64,000 bases of DNA from an uncultured Pseudomonadota bacterium (lineage in GTDB: Bacteria; Pseudomonadota; Gammaproteobacteria; Burkholderiales; Methylophilaceae): contig CAIRBH010000025.1 of assembly GCA_903876765.1 (NCBI GenBank), positions 20,439 to 84,438 of the forward strand, read 5' to 3'. A program made the translations under genes and the position numbers. Position 1 is the first letter of the stretch. Each line of letters begins with the position of its first letter. The notes under the pieces were generated by a model, which searched no databases, was not told where the DNA came from, and saw only the letters and a list, made by a program, of their open reading frames with translations. Below, in pieces: positions 48,004 through 56,272 of the stretch.

Positions 48004-48041
48004 GTTGTTCGTTTGCTAAGTAATAAGTTGCGTCTTGCTTT

Positions 48042-48410
48042 ATGAGTAATTTTGTCACTTACCAATTGTTGATCGCCCTGCAACAGCCAGCCAGAATAGC
48101 CATAGGCAAGCTAGGGTGGTTTGATTTTCCAGCGGGGCAATACGTTTATACTGGTAGCGCGAAAAAGAATATTGAGGCGCGGATTGCCCGTCATTTAGCC
48201 AAAGATAAAAAGTTAAGATGGCATATTGATTATTTGCTTAACTGCTCCTACGCTTCTGTCATTAAAGTCAGCCGCTTTGTCGAGGCTGAGTGCCAAATTA
48301 ATCAAAAAACGTCTGGCCAAACTTTATTTGCTCAGTTTGGCGCATCAGACTGCCATGCAGGCTGCATCAGCCATTTAAAGTATATCGCAACCAAAACCAA
48401 GGCGGCTTAA
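48042..48410 (+). CDS. DUF123 family GIY-YIG-like protein
   Basis: A 122-aa protein of the DUF123 group. [20 protein letters not shown] and WHIDYLL resemble the GIY-YIG nuclease fold, with Tyr and Arg positions retained, and CHAGCISHL at the C-terminus contributes a Cys/His cluster. In other bacteria it is found as a stand-alone protein or fused to endonuclease III-type domains. Its role is not known. It is 38 bp after glnS and possibly co-transcribed. Confidence 0.78.
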   Translation: MSNFVTYQLLIALQQPARIAIGKLGWFDFPAGQYVYTGSAKKNIEARIARHLAKDKKLRWHIDYLLNCSYASVIKVSRFVEAECQINQKTSGQTLFAQFGASDCHAGCISHLKYIATKTKAA

Positions 48411-48428
48411 ACTGGCGCTTAATCCTTA

Positions 48429-48923
48429 TCATTTGCTAGAAAATTCAGTGGATTTTTTGCGTTTTTGCTTATGCCTATAGGCCAATAAAACAATTAAGCC
48501 TGCAACATTCGGCAGCCAGATTTTGGGATTGGACCAAGGAATGCCATCCACCGTGAAATCTGAAATCGGCCAGAATATAGGCGTAGGAAAATACCTTAAG
48601 CTATGGAAGGGAAAGTCCAACACTATGTGAAATGGCCAGCCTAACATGGCGAAGGCGATGTCGCGCCGCCACAGCGCGACCAAGCCAATAATAGGCAGGC
48701 AAATGACAAAACTATGCCAAATATCGTAAGAAATAAAGAGCCAGCTGGGCATGCTGGCCAAAGGCGGTGCGCCCATTTGAAAACTGCCATCAATCAGACG
48801 CAATACTAGATAAGCGCCAAATGAGCATAAGTCTGGCAAGGCCCCAAACAGCAGCGCCAAGTAGGTATGGCGACGGTAACCAAACAGGCCGTAGCCCCAA
48901 AGAGCGTGACTAAAAGTATCCAT
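48429..48923 (-). CDS. Small integral membrane protein, YdjM/DUF457-like
   Basis: A 164-aa protein with about four hydrophobic segments. MDTFSHALWGYGLFGYR and LFGALPDLCSFG place conserved His and Asp in the same way as the membrane-bound YdjM/DUF457 metal-dependent hydrolase-like family, and HIVLDFPFHS is the second His-Asp motif. Activity is unproven. Single gene between convergent DUF123 and divergent transporter operon. Confidence 0.65.
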   Translation of the reverse strand: MDTFSHALWGYGLFGYRRHTYLALLFGALPDLCSFGAYLVLRLIDGSFQMGAPPLASMPSWLFISYDIWHSFVICLPIIGLVALWRRDIAFAMLGWPFHIVLDFPFHSLRYFPTPIFWPISDFTVDGIPWSNPKIWLPNVAGLIVLLAYRHKQKRKKSTEFSSK

Positions 48924-49003
48924 AGCGTTTTAGTAAATCCAATCCTTGAGTAATTATAGTGAATGTATTAGGCTAGTAGGCATCACATCATACCTTGGGT
49001 TCT

Positions 49004-50173
49004 ATGCGCCGTCTTCTGATTATTCTTAGTATAGTTTTATCGCTAGCTGCTGCCTATTGGTGGTTTAACCGCCCACAAGCCATTAGCGTTGTATTGGTGC
49101 AGGTGGCGCAGGGTAAGGTGGAATCTAGCGTTGCCAATACACGGGCTGGCAGTGTGGAGGCTTGTCAGCGCACCAAACTTTCACCGATTAGTGGCGGCCG
49201 TATTGCCTTTTTGGGGGTGAAAAAAGGCGACCATGTAAAAAAAGGCCAAGTCTTGCTCAAGCTATGGAATGATGATCAGCAAGCACAAAGCCACTTGGCA
49301 CAAACGCAAGTGGCCAGCAGTCAGCAGCGCATTTTAGAGATATGTGCAATAGCCGATAACGCGGTGCGAGAAGCGGCACGTACCGTCAAATTGCATGAGC
49401 GCGGCTTTGTCTCAGAAGGCGCAGAAGAAAAAAGCCGCTTTGAGGCGCAAGCCCGCCGCGCGGCTTGTGATGGAGCCAAAGCCGATGTGGCACAAGCTAA
49501 AGCGCGGGTCAATGTCACGCAAGTGGAGCAAAGCCGCACGGTGTTGATTGCGCCGTTTGATGGCATCGTCGCTGATATTGTCGGCGAACTGGGTGAATAC
49601 ACCACGCCTTCGCCACCTGGCATCGCCATGCCGCCAGCCATTGATTTGATAGATGATAGTTGCTTGTATATAGAAGCGCCTATGGATGAAGTCGATGCGC
49701 CTAAAATAGCCGCAGGGCAACTTGCCCGCGTCACCCTAGATGCCTTGCCGGGCGTGCAGCTGGCTGGCCACGTCAAACGGGTTGCGCCTTATATTGTGGC
49801 CGTAGAAAAGCAAGCCAGAACAGTGAATGTAGAAGTAGCGTTAGAGGATTTTGCTGGCAAGGTCAGCCATCACCCGCCATTATTGGTCGGTTACAGTGCT
49901 GATGTGGAAATTGTCTTGGCTAGCCACGATAAAGTGCTGCGCGTGCCCACTTCTACCTTGCAAGAGGGCAATAAAGTGTTGGTTTATCAAGCTGCAACTA
50001 AAAAACTAGAACAGCGTAGCATCAAAACTGGCATTAGCAATTGGGAGTATACAGAAGTGCTAGATGGCTTAAAGCAGGGCGACCGGATTGTGGCGTCGTT
50101 GGAGCGCGAAGGTGTGAAAGCGGGCGCATTAGTCACACCTGAAAATCCGCCTTCAGCAAACAAGACTAAGTAA
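49004..50173 (+). CDS. MacA-type periplasmic adaptor with four cysteines
   Basis: Membrane-fusion protein of a tripartite ABC exporter. It has 389 aa from ATG 49004 (TTG 48995 possible). Domains: N-terminal anchor (about 4-22), barrel-sandwich (about 50-90 and 175-205), a long helical hairpin (about 95-172, tip near GFVSEGAE) and beta-barrel plus membrane-proximal domains to the end. Cysteines lie at 54 (SVEACQRTKL), 114 and 155 (one in each hairpin helix) and 220 (DDSCLYIEAP). As I remember, related adaptors keep these positions, which suggests disulfides; that is inference. It is followed 2 bp on by the ATPase. No TolC-like gene is nearby. Confidence 0.88.
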   Translation: MRRLLIILSIVLSLAAAYWWFNRPQAISVVLVQVAQGKVESSVANTRAGSVEACQRTKLSPISGGRIAFLGVKKGDHVKKGQVLLKLWNDDQQAQSHLAQTQVASSQQRILEICAIADNAVREAARTVKLHERGFVSEGAEEKSRFEAQARRAACDGAKADVAQAKARVNVTQVEQSRTVLIAPFDGIVADIVGELGEYTTPSPPGIAMPPAIDLIDDSCLYIEAPMDEVDAPKIAAGQLARVTLDALPGVQLAGHVKRVAPYIVAVEKQARTVNVEVALEDFAGKVSHHPPLLVGYSADVEIVLASHDKVLRVPTSTLQEGNKVLVYQAATKKLEQRSIKTGISNWEYTEVLDGLKQGDRIVASLEREGVKAGALVTPENPPSANKTK

Positions 50174-50175
50174 AT

Positions 50176-50874
50176 ATGCCGCTTGCTAGTCTGATACAAC
50201 TTAAGTCTATAGCGCGAACTTTTACGCTGGGTGATAGTAAAGTGCATGCCCTGCGCGACATTAATGTAAGCATCTCGCCTGGTGAATATATTGCAGTCAT
50301 GGGGCCTTCTGGCTCAGGAAAATCCACCCTACTTAATTTAATCGGTTTGCTAGATAGCGCCGACGCTGGCGCTTATACCCTAGAAGGGCGTGATGTGAAC
50401 ACGCTTGACCAAAATGAGTTGGCAAAAGTACGCAGTGAGCGTATAGGCTTTATTTTTCAGAGTTTTCATCTTGTGCCTAGATTAACCGCCGCGGCTAACA
50501 TAGCGCTGCCACTCATTTTGTCTGGGATGTCTGCTGCTGAACGCAATAAGCGTGTAGAACAAGCACTCAAAGAATATGGTTTGACAGATCGCGCCCAGCA
50601 TAGGCCCAATGAGTTATCAGGTGGGCAACGTCAACGTGTCGCCATCGCCAGAGCCACAGTGCAACGCCCAGCAGTGTTATTGGCCGATGAGCCTACTGGT
50701 AATCTTGACCGCGTGACTGGTGAAGAAGTGGTGCGTTTACTAGAAGCGCTCAATGCCCAAGGCATGACACTGATTGTGGTGACACATGACCCAGTTTTAG
50801 GGGCACGTGCTAGGCGGCAGATTAGAATGGAAGACGGTAGTATCGTCAGTGACATTACTCAGCCTACTGCCTAA
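50176..50874 (+). CDS. ABC transporter ATP-binding protein (MacB/LolD type)
   Basis: A 232-aa ATPase. Walker A is GPSGSGKSTL (about residues 42-51), the Q-loop FIFQSFHLVPRLTA, the signature LSGGQRQRVAIARA and Walker B VLLADEPTGNLD follow. It lacks the fused permease of E. coli MacB and pairs with two separate permease genes downstream. 2 bp after the adaptor, 12 bp before the first permease. Confidence 0.93.
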   Translation: MPLASLIQLKSIARTFTLGDSKVHALRDINVSISPGEYIAVMGPSGSGKSTLLNLIGLLDSADAGAYTLEGRDVNTLDQNELAKVRSERIGFIFQSFHLVPRLTAAANIALPLILSGMSAAERNKRVEQALKEYGLTDRAQHRPNELSGGQRQRVAIARATVQRPAVLLADEPTGNLDRVTGEEVVRLLEALNAQGMTLIVVTHDPVLGARARRQIRMEDGSIVSDITQPTA

Positions 50875-50886
50875 ATAGCTTAACTC

Positions 50887-52095
50887 ATGAAGTTTACAGA
50901 CACTTTACGCTACGCCGCCGACGCCGCCACAGGCACCCCTTTACGTACAGGCTTACTGATGTTAGCCATGTCGATAGGCGTAGCGGCCGTGGTGATTTTA
51001 ACGGCGCTAGGTGATGGCGCACGCCGTTATGTGATAGGTGAATTTTCTGCGGTAGGCAGTAATTTAGTCATCGTCTTGCCTGGCCGATCTGAAACGCGTG
51101 GCTTTAATCCTGCCAATTTAATTACCAGCACACCTAGAGATTTAACCGTCAATGATGCCTCGGCGATATTACGCTTGCCTGGCGTAGCCCGTATTGCGCC
51201 GATTTTAATTGCGACCTCAGAAATTAACGCAGCAGGCAAATTGCGCGAGGCAATGTTGCTAGGCACCAGTGATGAGTATATTCATGTGCGCCAACAAAAG
51301 TTAGCTTTAGGTCGGTTTCTGGCTAAAGATGATTTAGGTCACGGCTCGGCCGAGGTTGTGCTGGGAGCGGGGATACGCCGCGAGATTTTTGGTTCGGCAA
51401 ATCCACTAGGTAAAACCGTGCGCATAGGCGATAGACGTTTACGTGTGGTCGGTGTGCTAAGTGAAGGTGGGCAGGGCATGGGCATGACCACCGATGAATT
51501 ACTGATAGTGCCTATTTCAATCGCACAAGCCATGCTCAATAGCAATACTTTGTTTCGCATTTTGGTAGAAGCGCGCAGCCGCGAACAAATTGGCGAAGTG
51601 AAAGCGAGCGTGCTTAAGCTCATTACCCAGCGCCACGAGGGCGAAGAGGATGTGACGGTGATTACCCAAGATGCCGTGCTGAAAACTTTTGATAAAATTC
51701 TAGGCGTGTTGACATTGGGCGTGGCTGGCATTGCCGCGATTAGTCTTGCGGTGGCAGGCGTTTTGGTGATGAATGTGATGTTAGTCTCGGTCACCCAGCG
51801 CACTGCTGAAATTGGCCTACTCAAAGCCTTGGGTGCAACATCAGCCGCGGTTAGGCAGTTATTTATGGCAGAAGCCATCTTGTTATCACTGACTGGCGGC
51901 TTGTTAGGTTTGGCGCTAGGCTATTTAGGTGCGGCATGTTTGCGCTATCTTTATCCTAGCTTTCCCGCTTACCCACCGTTATGGGCGGTACTGGCGGGCT
52001 TAGCGACCTCATTAGCCTCAGGTTTAATCTTTGGGGTGATGCCGGCGCGCCGCGCAGCGCAGCTTGACCCCATACAAGCGCTGACTAAACGGTGA
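50887..52095 (+). CDS. ABC transporter permease 1 (MacB/FtsX type)
   Basis: A 402-aa permease. One N-terminal membrane helix (about 17-40), a MacB periplasmic core (about 45-265), then three helices with the FtsX block ISLAVAGVLVMNVMLVSVTQ. The terminal ARRAAQLDPIQALTKR is the coupling-helix end. It differs clearly from permease 2, so the pair should form a heterodimer, as in LolCE. Confidence 0.9.
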   Translation: MKFTDTLRYAADAATGTPLRTGLLMLAMSIGVAAVVILTALGDGARRYVIGEFSAVGSNLVIVLPGRSETRGFNPANLITSTPRDLTVNDASAILRLPGVARIAPILIATSEINAAGKLREAMLLGTSDEYIHVRQQKLALGRFLAKDDLGHGSAEVVLGAGIRREIFGSANPLGKTVRIGDRRLRVVGVLSEGGQGMGMTTDELLIVPISIAQAMLNSNTLFRILVEARSREQIGEVKASVLKLITQRHEGEEDVTVITQDAVLKTFDKILGVLTLGVAGIAAISLAVAGVLVMNVMLVSVTQRTAEIGLLKALGATSAAVRQLFMAEAILLSLTGGLLGLALGYLGAACLRYLYPSFPAYPPLWAVLAGLATSLASGLIFGVMPARRAAQLDPIQALTKR

Positions 52096-52102
52096 TGGTC
52101 AT

Positions 52103-53305
52103 ATGCTAACTCTTGACTCTACACGTTTTGCAATACAAGCGATGACTGCACATCGTCTGCGTAGCTTTTTGACATTACTTGGTATTGCCGTCGGCATCGC
52201 CGCAGTGATTTTACTGACATCGATAGGCGAAGGTGTACATAGGTTTGTGCTAGCAGAATTTAGCCAATTTGGCACTAATGTCATCGGCATTTCGCCAGGC
52301 AAGGTAAAAACTGGTGGTCAGCCACCCTCTGGCATTCCTACTACTGCCAGACTGCTTACGCTAGAAGATGCCGCATCCTTAAAAAAGTTAGCGCATGTCA
52401 CTGGCTCTACCCCAACGGTATGGGGGAATTCTGAAGTGGGGGCTAATGGCCGTTTAAGGCGCACTACCATTTATGGCGTGGATGCGGACTTTACTCAGGT
52501 ATTTAGTTCTAGCGTTAATATTGGACATTTTTTGCCACGAGAAGGGGCAGGTGGTGCCCGTGGATTTGTGGTGCTGGGCAGTAAGTTGCGCCATGAATTA
52601 TTTGGCAGCGCTAACCCGCTGGGAGCAAAGTTACGCATAGGTGGGCTGCATTTTAGGGTGATAGGGGTACTTGCGCCTAAAGGCCAATTTTTAGGCATAG
52701 ATTTAGACGACACGGCTTTTATCCCCGCTGAGCGTGCGTTAGAGCTATATAACCGCGAAGGACTGATGGAAATCCATGTCACCTACGAACAGGGGGTGTC
52801 TTCAGCCAGTGTGGCCGCGGCGGTCAAAAATACGCTCAAAATTCGTCATGGCCATGAAGACTTTACCGTGACTACCCAAGAAGATATGCTCAAAACCCTG
52901 TCCAATATTTTGAACATTCTGACCATGGCAGTCGGTGCCTTGGGTGGCATTTCTTTATTGGTGGGCGGGGTGGGTATCGTGACCATTATGACTATTTCAG
53001 TGGCCGAGCGTACCAATGAAATTGGTCTATTAGTGGCTTTGGGGGCCAAACAGCGCACCATACTTAATTTATTTTTAAGTGAATCTGTCATATTGGCTTT
53101 GTTAGGCGGTGCGCTAGGCTTGTTGCTCGGCGTTGGCTTAGCACAGCTTATTCGCCTAGCGCTACCTAGCTTGCCTGTGCACACGCCTTGGCATTTTGCT
53201 ATTGCGGCACTGGTGATGTCGGCTTGTATAGGCTTGCTGGCAGGGGTATTGCCAGCAAGAAGCGCCTCACGACTTAACCCGATTGAGGCCTTGCGTGCCG
53301 AGTAA
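52103..53305 (+). CDS. ABC transporter permease 2 (MacB/FtsX type)
   Basis: A 400-aa permease of the same architecture as permease 1 but divergent: N-terminal helix (about 20-40; SFLTLLGIAVGIAAVILLTS), MacB periplasmic core to about 265, and FtsX helices with GISLLVGGVGIVTIMTISVA. It ends in ARSASRLNPIEALRAE. It starts 7 bp after permease 1 and closes the four-gene operon. Confidence 0.9.
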   Translation: MLTLDSTRFAIQAMTAHRLRSFLTLLGIAVGIAAVILLTSIGEGVHRFVLAEFSQFGTNVIGISPGKVKTGGQPPSGIPTTARLLTLEDAASLKKLAHVTGSTPTVWGNSEVGANGRLRRTTIYGVDADFTQVFSSSVNIGHFLPREGAGGARGFVVLGSKLRHELFGSANPLGAKLRIGGLHFRVIGVLAPKGQFLGIDLDDTAFIPAERALELYNREGLMEIHVTYEQGVSSASVAAAVKNTLKIRHGHEDFTVTTQEDMLKTLSNILNILTMAVGALGGISLLVGGVGIVTIMTISVAERTNEIGLLVALGAKQRTILNLFLSESVILALLGGALGLLLGVGLAQLIRLALPSLPVHTPWHFAIAALVMSACIGLLAGVLPARSASRLNPIEALRAE

Positions 53306-53313
53306 TTTTTTAA

Positions 53314-53850
53314 CTATTTGATTAACTGCGCGTATTTCGCCCGTATTTTTGCCGCTTTAGGCGCTGCTACCGCCATGCAATAGGGCTGATTGGGATTTTT
53401 GTCAAAGAAATACTGATGATAGTCTTCCGCTGGGTAAAAAATATCTGCGCCATTGATTTGCGTGACGATGGGCGCATTAAAAATATCAGCCGCATTAAAT
53501 GCTGCAATCATTTTTTCAGTGGCGTCGCGCTGCATTTGATTTTGGCAGAATACCGCCGAGCGATATTGTGTGCCGATATCATTGCCTTGGCGGTTAAGCG
53601 TGGTGGGGTCATGCGAGACTAAAAATACCTCTAATAAAGTTTCAAAGCTGACTAGCTCGGCGTCAAAGCTAATCTGTATGGCTTCGGCATGGCCGGTATC
53701 ACCATTGCAAATGGCTTTGTAGTTGGGGTTTGCGGTATGCCCACCTATATAGCCAGAAACCACTTTATTGACGCCACGTAATTGACTAAATACTGGCTCT
53801 GTACACCAAAAACAGCCACCAGCAAAAATGGCTATTTGATCTTGATTCAT
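53314..53850 (-). CDS. msrA: Peptide methionine sulfoxide reductase A
   Basis: Reduces the S-epimer of methionine sulfoxide. It has 178 aa. AGGCFWCTEPVF contains the catalytic Cys, SGYIGGHTANPNY the next block, and HDPTTLNRQGNDIGTQYRS the substrate-binding motif. It converges with the transporter operon. Confidence 0.95.
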   Translation of the reverse strand: MNQDQIAIFAGGCFWCTEPVFSQLRGVNKVVSGYIGGHTANPNYKAICNGDTGHAEAIQISFDAELVSFETLLEVFLVSHDPTTLNRQGNDIGTQYRSAVFCQNQMQRDATEKMIAAFNAADIFNAPIVTQINGADIFYPAEDYHQYFFDKNPNQPYCMAVAAPKAAKIRAKYAQLIK

Positions 53851-53891
53851 GCTAGTTACCTTTCAACGATTTTAGTTTTTTGATGACCGCT

Positions 53892-53947
53892 AACTTTCAA
53901 CTTTCAACTTTTAACTTTTAATTTTTAATTTTTAATTTTTAATTTTT
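53892..53947. repeat. Eight tandem heptamers upstream of the Y-family polymerase
   Basis: Exact 7-bp periodicity: AACTTTC twice, AACTTTT twice, then AATTTTT four times, ending just before AAAGTCATTG. The units drift in sequence from left to right. It lies about 100 bp before the polymerase start and about 40 bp upstream of msrA. Confidence 0.9.
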
Positions 53948-54049
53948 TAAAGTCATTGATTAAAAGCCATCAATTTGGTTTGTTCACTTTACAATAGTTA
54001 GTCATTTTTTTTCGCAAAACATTGCATCAGGATTAACTATTTTTTCATC

Positions 54050-55291
54050 ATGAGTTTGAATGCCTTATATGTAGACTTTAACTCCTACTTTGCTTCGGTA
54101 GAGCAGCAGTTGCGGCCAGAATTGCGCGCTAAGCCTATCGGCGTATTAGCCGTGTTGGCCGAAACTACTTGCTGTATTGCGGCAAGTTATGAAGCCAAAG
54201 CCTTTGGTATAAAAACTGGCACCTTAGTGCGCGAGGCTCGCAAGCTGTGCCCAGAGATTATTTTTGTTGAAGCCAGACCGCCCATTTATGTAGCGTTTCA
54301 TCATCAGCTGATTGCCATAGTAGAAAGCTGTACCCATGTAGAACAAGTACTTTCTATCGATGAAATGATGTGTAAGCTGACTGGCAGTCAAAAAATTCCT
54401 GAAAATGCGCTCAAGTTGGCAGCAACAATTAAGCGCGCCATTCACCAGCAATTTGATTATATGCATTGTTCTATCGGCATTGCGCCCAATACCTTTTTGG
54501 CGAAAACGGCGTCTAATATGCAAAAGCCCGATGGCTGTGTGTTGATAGCGCAGCATGAGCTGCCCAGCCGATTATATGGTTTGCGCTTGCGTGAGTTAAA
54601 CGGCATAGGCAAGCAAATGGAGGCGCGCTTAAATCGTTACAAAATCACCACAGTAGCGCAATTGTATGCAGCTAATCGCCAGCAACTACAAACCGCCTGG
54701 GGTAGCATAGAAGGCGAGCGTATGTATGACAAGCTGCGCGGTCTAGAGCCCTATTATCTTAAAAATGCACGCAGTAGCTTGGGGCATTCTCATGTATTGC
54801 CGCCTGAGCAGCGTAATGAGCTAGGCGCAAAAGCGGTGATGCATCGCTTACTGCAAAAAGCTTGTGTGCGTATGCGTAGCTACGATTTATTGGCCAGCAA
54901 AATCGCTATCCATGTGAAGTTTAGAGATAGCTCAGCATATCAAGCTTTGCCGAGCTGGGGCATAGAAAGCGCCATATCGCCAACCGACAGCACTTTACGT
55001 TTAACTGAGGCGCTAGAGGCGTTTTGGCTGCATTATCCAAAAGCCCAGCATCAGCCTTTTGCTGTGGGGGTATCGTTTTCTGGCTTAGTCACGGCTGACG
55101 AAGTGGCGCGTGATTTGTTTCAAATAAAACCGCTTGAAAATGAGAAAAAACTCAGTCACGCAATAGATAGGCTTAACTTGAAGTTTGGTGAAAACACCAT
55201 TTATTTTGGCGGCGCACATCGCGCTTTAAACGATGCGCCTATGCGAATTGCGTTTACGCATACTCCTGAACTAATTATTACAGATGATTAA
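54050..55291 (+). CDS. Y-family DNA polymerase, non-DinB clade
   Basis: Lesion-bypass-type polymerase of the ImpB/MucB/SamB family, 413 aa. The palm acidic residues are in LYVDFNSYFASVEQ and LSIDEMMCKLTG (Asp-Glu near residue 103). LNGIGKQMEARLNRY is the helix-hairpin-helix thumb, and a little-finger domain follows from about 245. The SIDEM form and the N-terminus are unlike DinB or UmuC; I recall a separate group of such proteins in proteobacteria. No beta-clamp-binding pentapeptide is obvious at the C-terminus, and no UmuD or ImuA gene is adjacent. Confidence 0.88.
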   Translation: MSLNALYVDFNSYFASVEQQLRPELRAKPIGVLAVLAETTCCIAASYEAKAFGIKTGTLVREARKLCPEIIFVEARPPIYVAFHHQLIAIVESCTHVEQVLSIDEMMCKLTGSQKIPENALKLAATIKRAIHQQFDYMHCSIGIAPNTFLAKTASNMQKPDGCVLIAQHELPSRLYGLRLRELNGIGKQMEARLNRYKITTVAQLYAANRQQLQTAWGSIEGERMYDKLRGLEPYYLKNARSSLGHSHVLPPEQRNELGAKAVMHRLLQKACVRMRSYDLLASKIAIHVKFRDSSAYQALPSWGIESAISPTDSTLRLTEALEAFWLHYPKAQHQPFAVGVSFSGLVTADEVARDLFQIKPLENEKKLSHAIDRLNLKFGENTIYFGGAHRALNDAPMRIAFTHTPELIITDD

Positions 55292-55443
55292 CAATTATTC
55301 GGTATACCTATTTCAACTGAGTCGCGTTAATCGACTATCTGCAAAATAAATTGCAGCGATTGACCTAAAAAATCAGTCTAGCGTGCTGACTCACAGCATT
55401 ATTCCAAGCCAGTATTTTTGGCGATAAATATAGGAGAACTCAA

Positions 55444-56115
55444 TTGAATATTCCAAAAAAGATGTCTGTAAAAATTCTCATACCCACTTTGTTGACAACC
55501 GTGTTTGCTGGCTCTGCTGTTGCGGGCGACCAATATAGTGATACCGCTAGGGTACTATCAGCCAGCCCACAAACCGAACGGGTGAACATCCCTAGGCAAG
55601 AATGTCGTACCGAGTATCAACAGCAAAGCTATAGCAATGGCGCTAACAATTCAACTGCAGGTGCGGTCATAGGCGGGATTGCTGGTGGTTTGCTAGGCAG
55701 CACTATAGGCAGGGGCAATGGCCGCGTTGCCGCTGCGGCGGTTGGCGCTGGTGTGGGTGCGCTGGCTGGCAATAGTATAGGCAATAATCAAAATGGCGGC
55801 GGCACAAGGTCTGTGCCAGTGCAAAGTTGTTACCAAGTAGATAATTGGCAAACTGTGAATAGTGGCTATTTAGTGACTTATGAATACAACGGCAGAACTT
55901 ATACCACCGTCACCAATAGCGCCCCTGGTGCGTATATCGATGTGAATGTTGTTATCGAGCCACGCAGTCGCAGCCTGCCGCCAGTGAGCTACTTAGCGCC
56001 GATTACCTACGGTAATCAAGAACATCGCGACCGAGATGATCGCCGCGCTTGGGACAATCGTCGTGACAATGACAATCGTCGCGGCGAGCCGTATGGCGAG
56101 CATCGTTACTATTAA
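55444..56115 (+). CDS. Glycine-zipper 2TM outer-membrane-type protein
   Basis: A 223-aa exported protein. The signal peptide ends around TVFAGSAVAG; a glycine-zipper pair (AGAVIGGIAGGLLGSTIG and AAVGAGVGALAGNSIG) covers about residues 77-118, similar to the rickettsial 17-kDa antigen/SlyB group. The C-terminal tail is Arg/Asp/His rich (REHRDRDD-like runs). TTG 55444 is the start because TAGGAGAAC lies at the right distance; ATG 55462 is too far. A strong hairpin terminator follows. Role unknown, probably envelope integrity. Confidence 0.82.
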   Translation: MNIPKKMSVKILIPTLLTTVFAGSAVAGDQYSDTARVLSASPQTERVNIPRQECRTEYQQQSYSNGANNSTAGAVIGGIAGGLLGSTIGRGNGRVAAAAVGAGVGALAGNSIGNNQNGGGTRSVPVQSCYQVDNWQTVNSGYLVTYEYNGRTYTTVTNSAPGAYIDVNVVIEPRSRSLPPVSYLAPITYGNQEHRDRDDRRAWDNRRDNDNRRGEPYGEHRYY

Positions 56116-56138
56116 CGATAAACTGTGCGCTCAGTGTT

Positions 56139-56181
56139 CAATGAGCCCTTAGTCAGCTCTATGGTGACTAGGGGCTTATTG
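56139..56181 (+). terminator. Strong 17-bp hairpin after the glycine-zipper gene
   Basis: CAATGAGCCCTTAGTCA pairs with TGACTAGGGGCTTATTG through a 9-nt loop, with two G-T pairs. It begins 23 bp past the stop. There is no long T-run, so it may act with Rho or stabilise the mRNA end. Confidence 0.75.
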
Positions 56182-56272
56182 ATTAATCTACCCATAGCGC
56201 CGCACATGCAAGTAGAATCCCAGTAAAATTCGAGTAAAATCCAAGTCATATATCCCACATTAAGAATATTGC

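Noticed and set aside
51339..51878. A 179-codon minus-strand open frame inside permease 1
   Set aside because: Lies wholly within a conserved FtsX-type permease, shows no family signature and no ribosome binding site.
53892..53947. CRISPR array
   Set aside because: Units are 7 bp with no unique spacers, so simple tandem repeats; no cas genes anywhere in the window.
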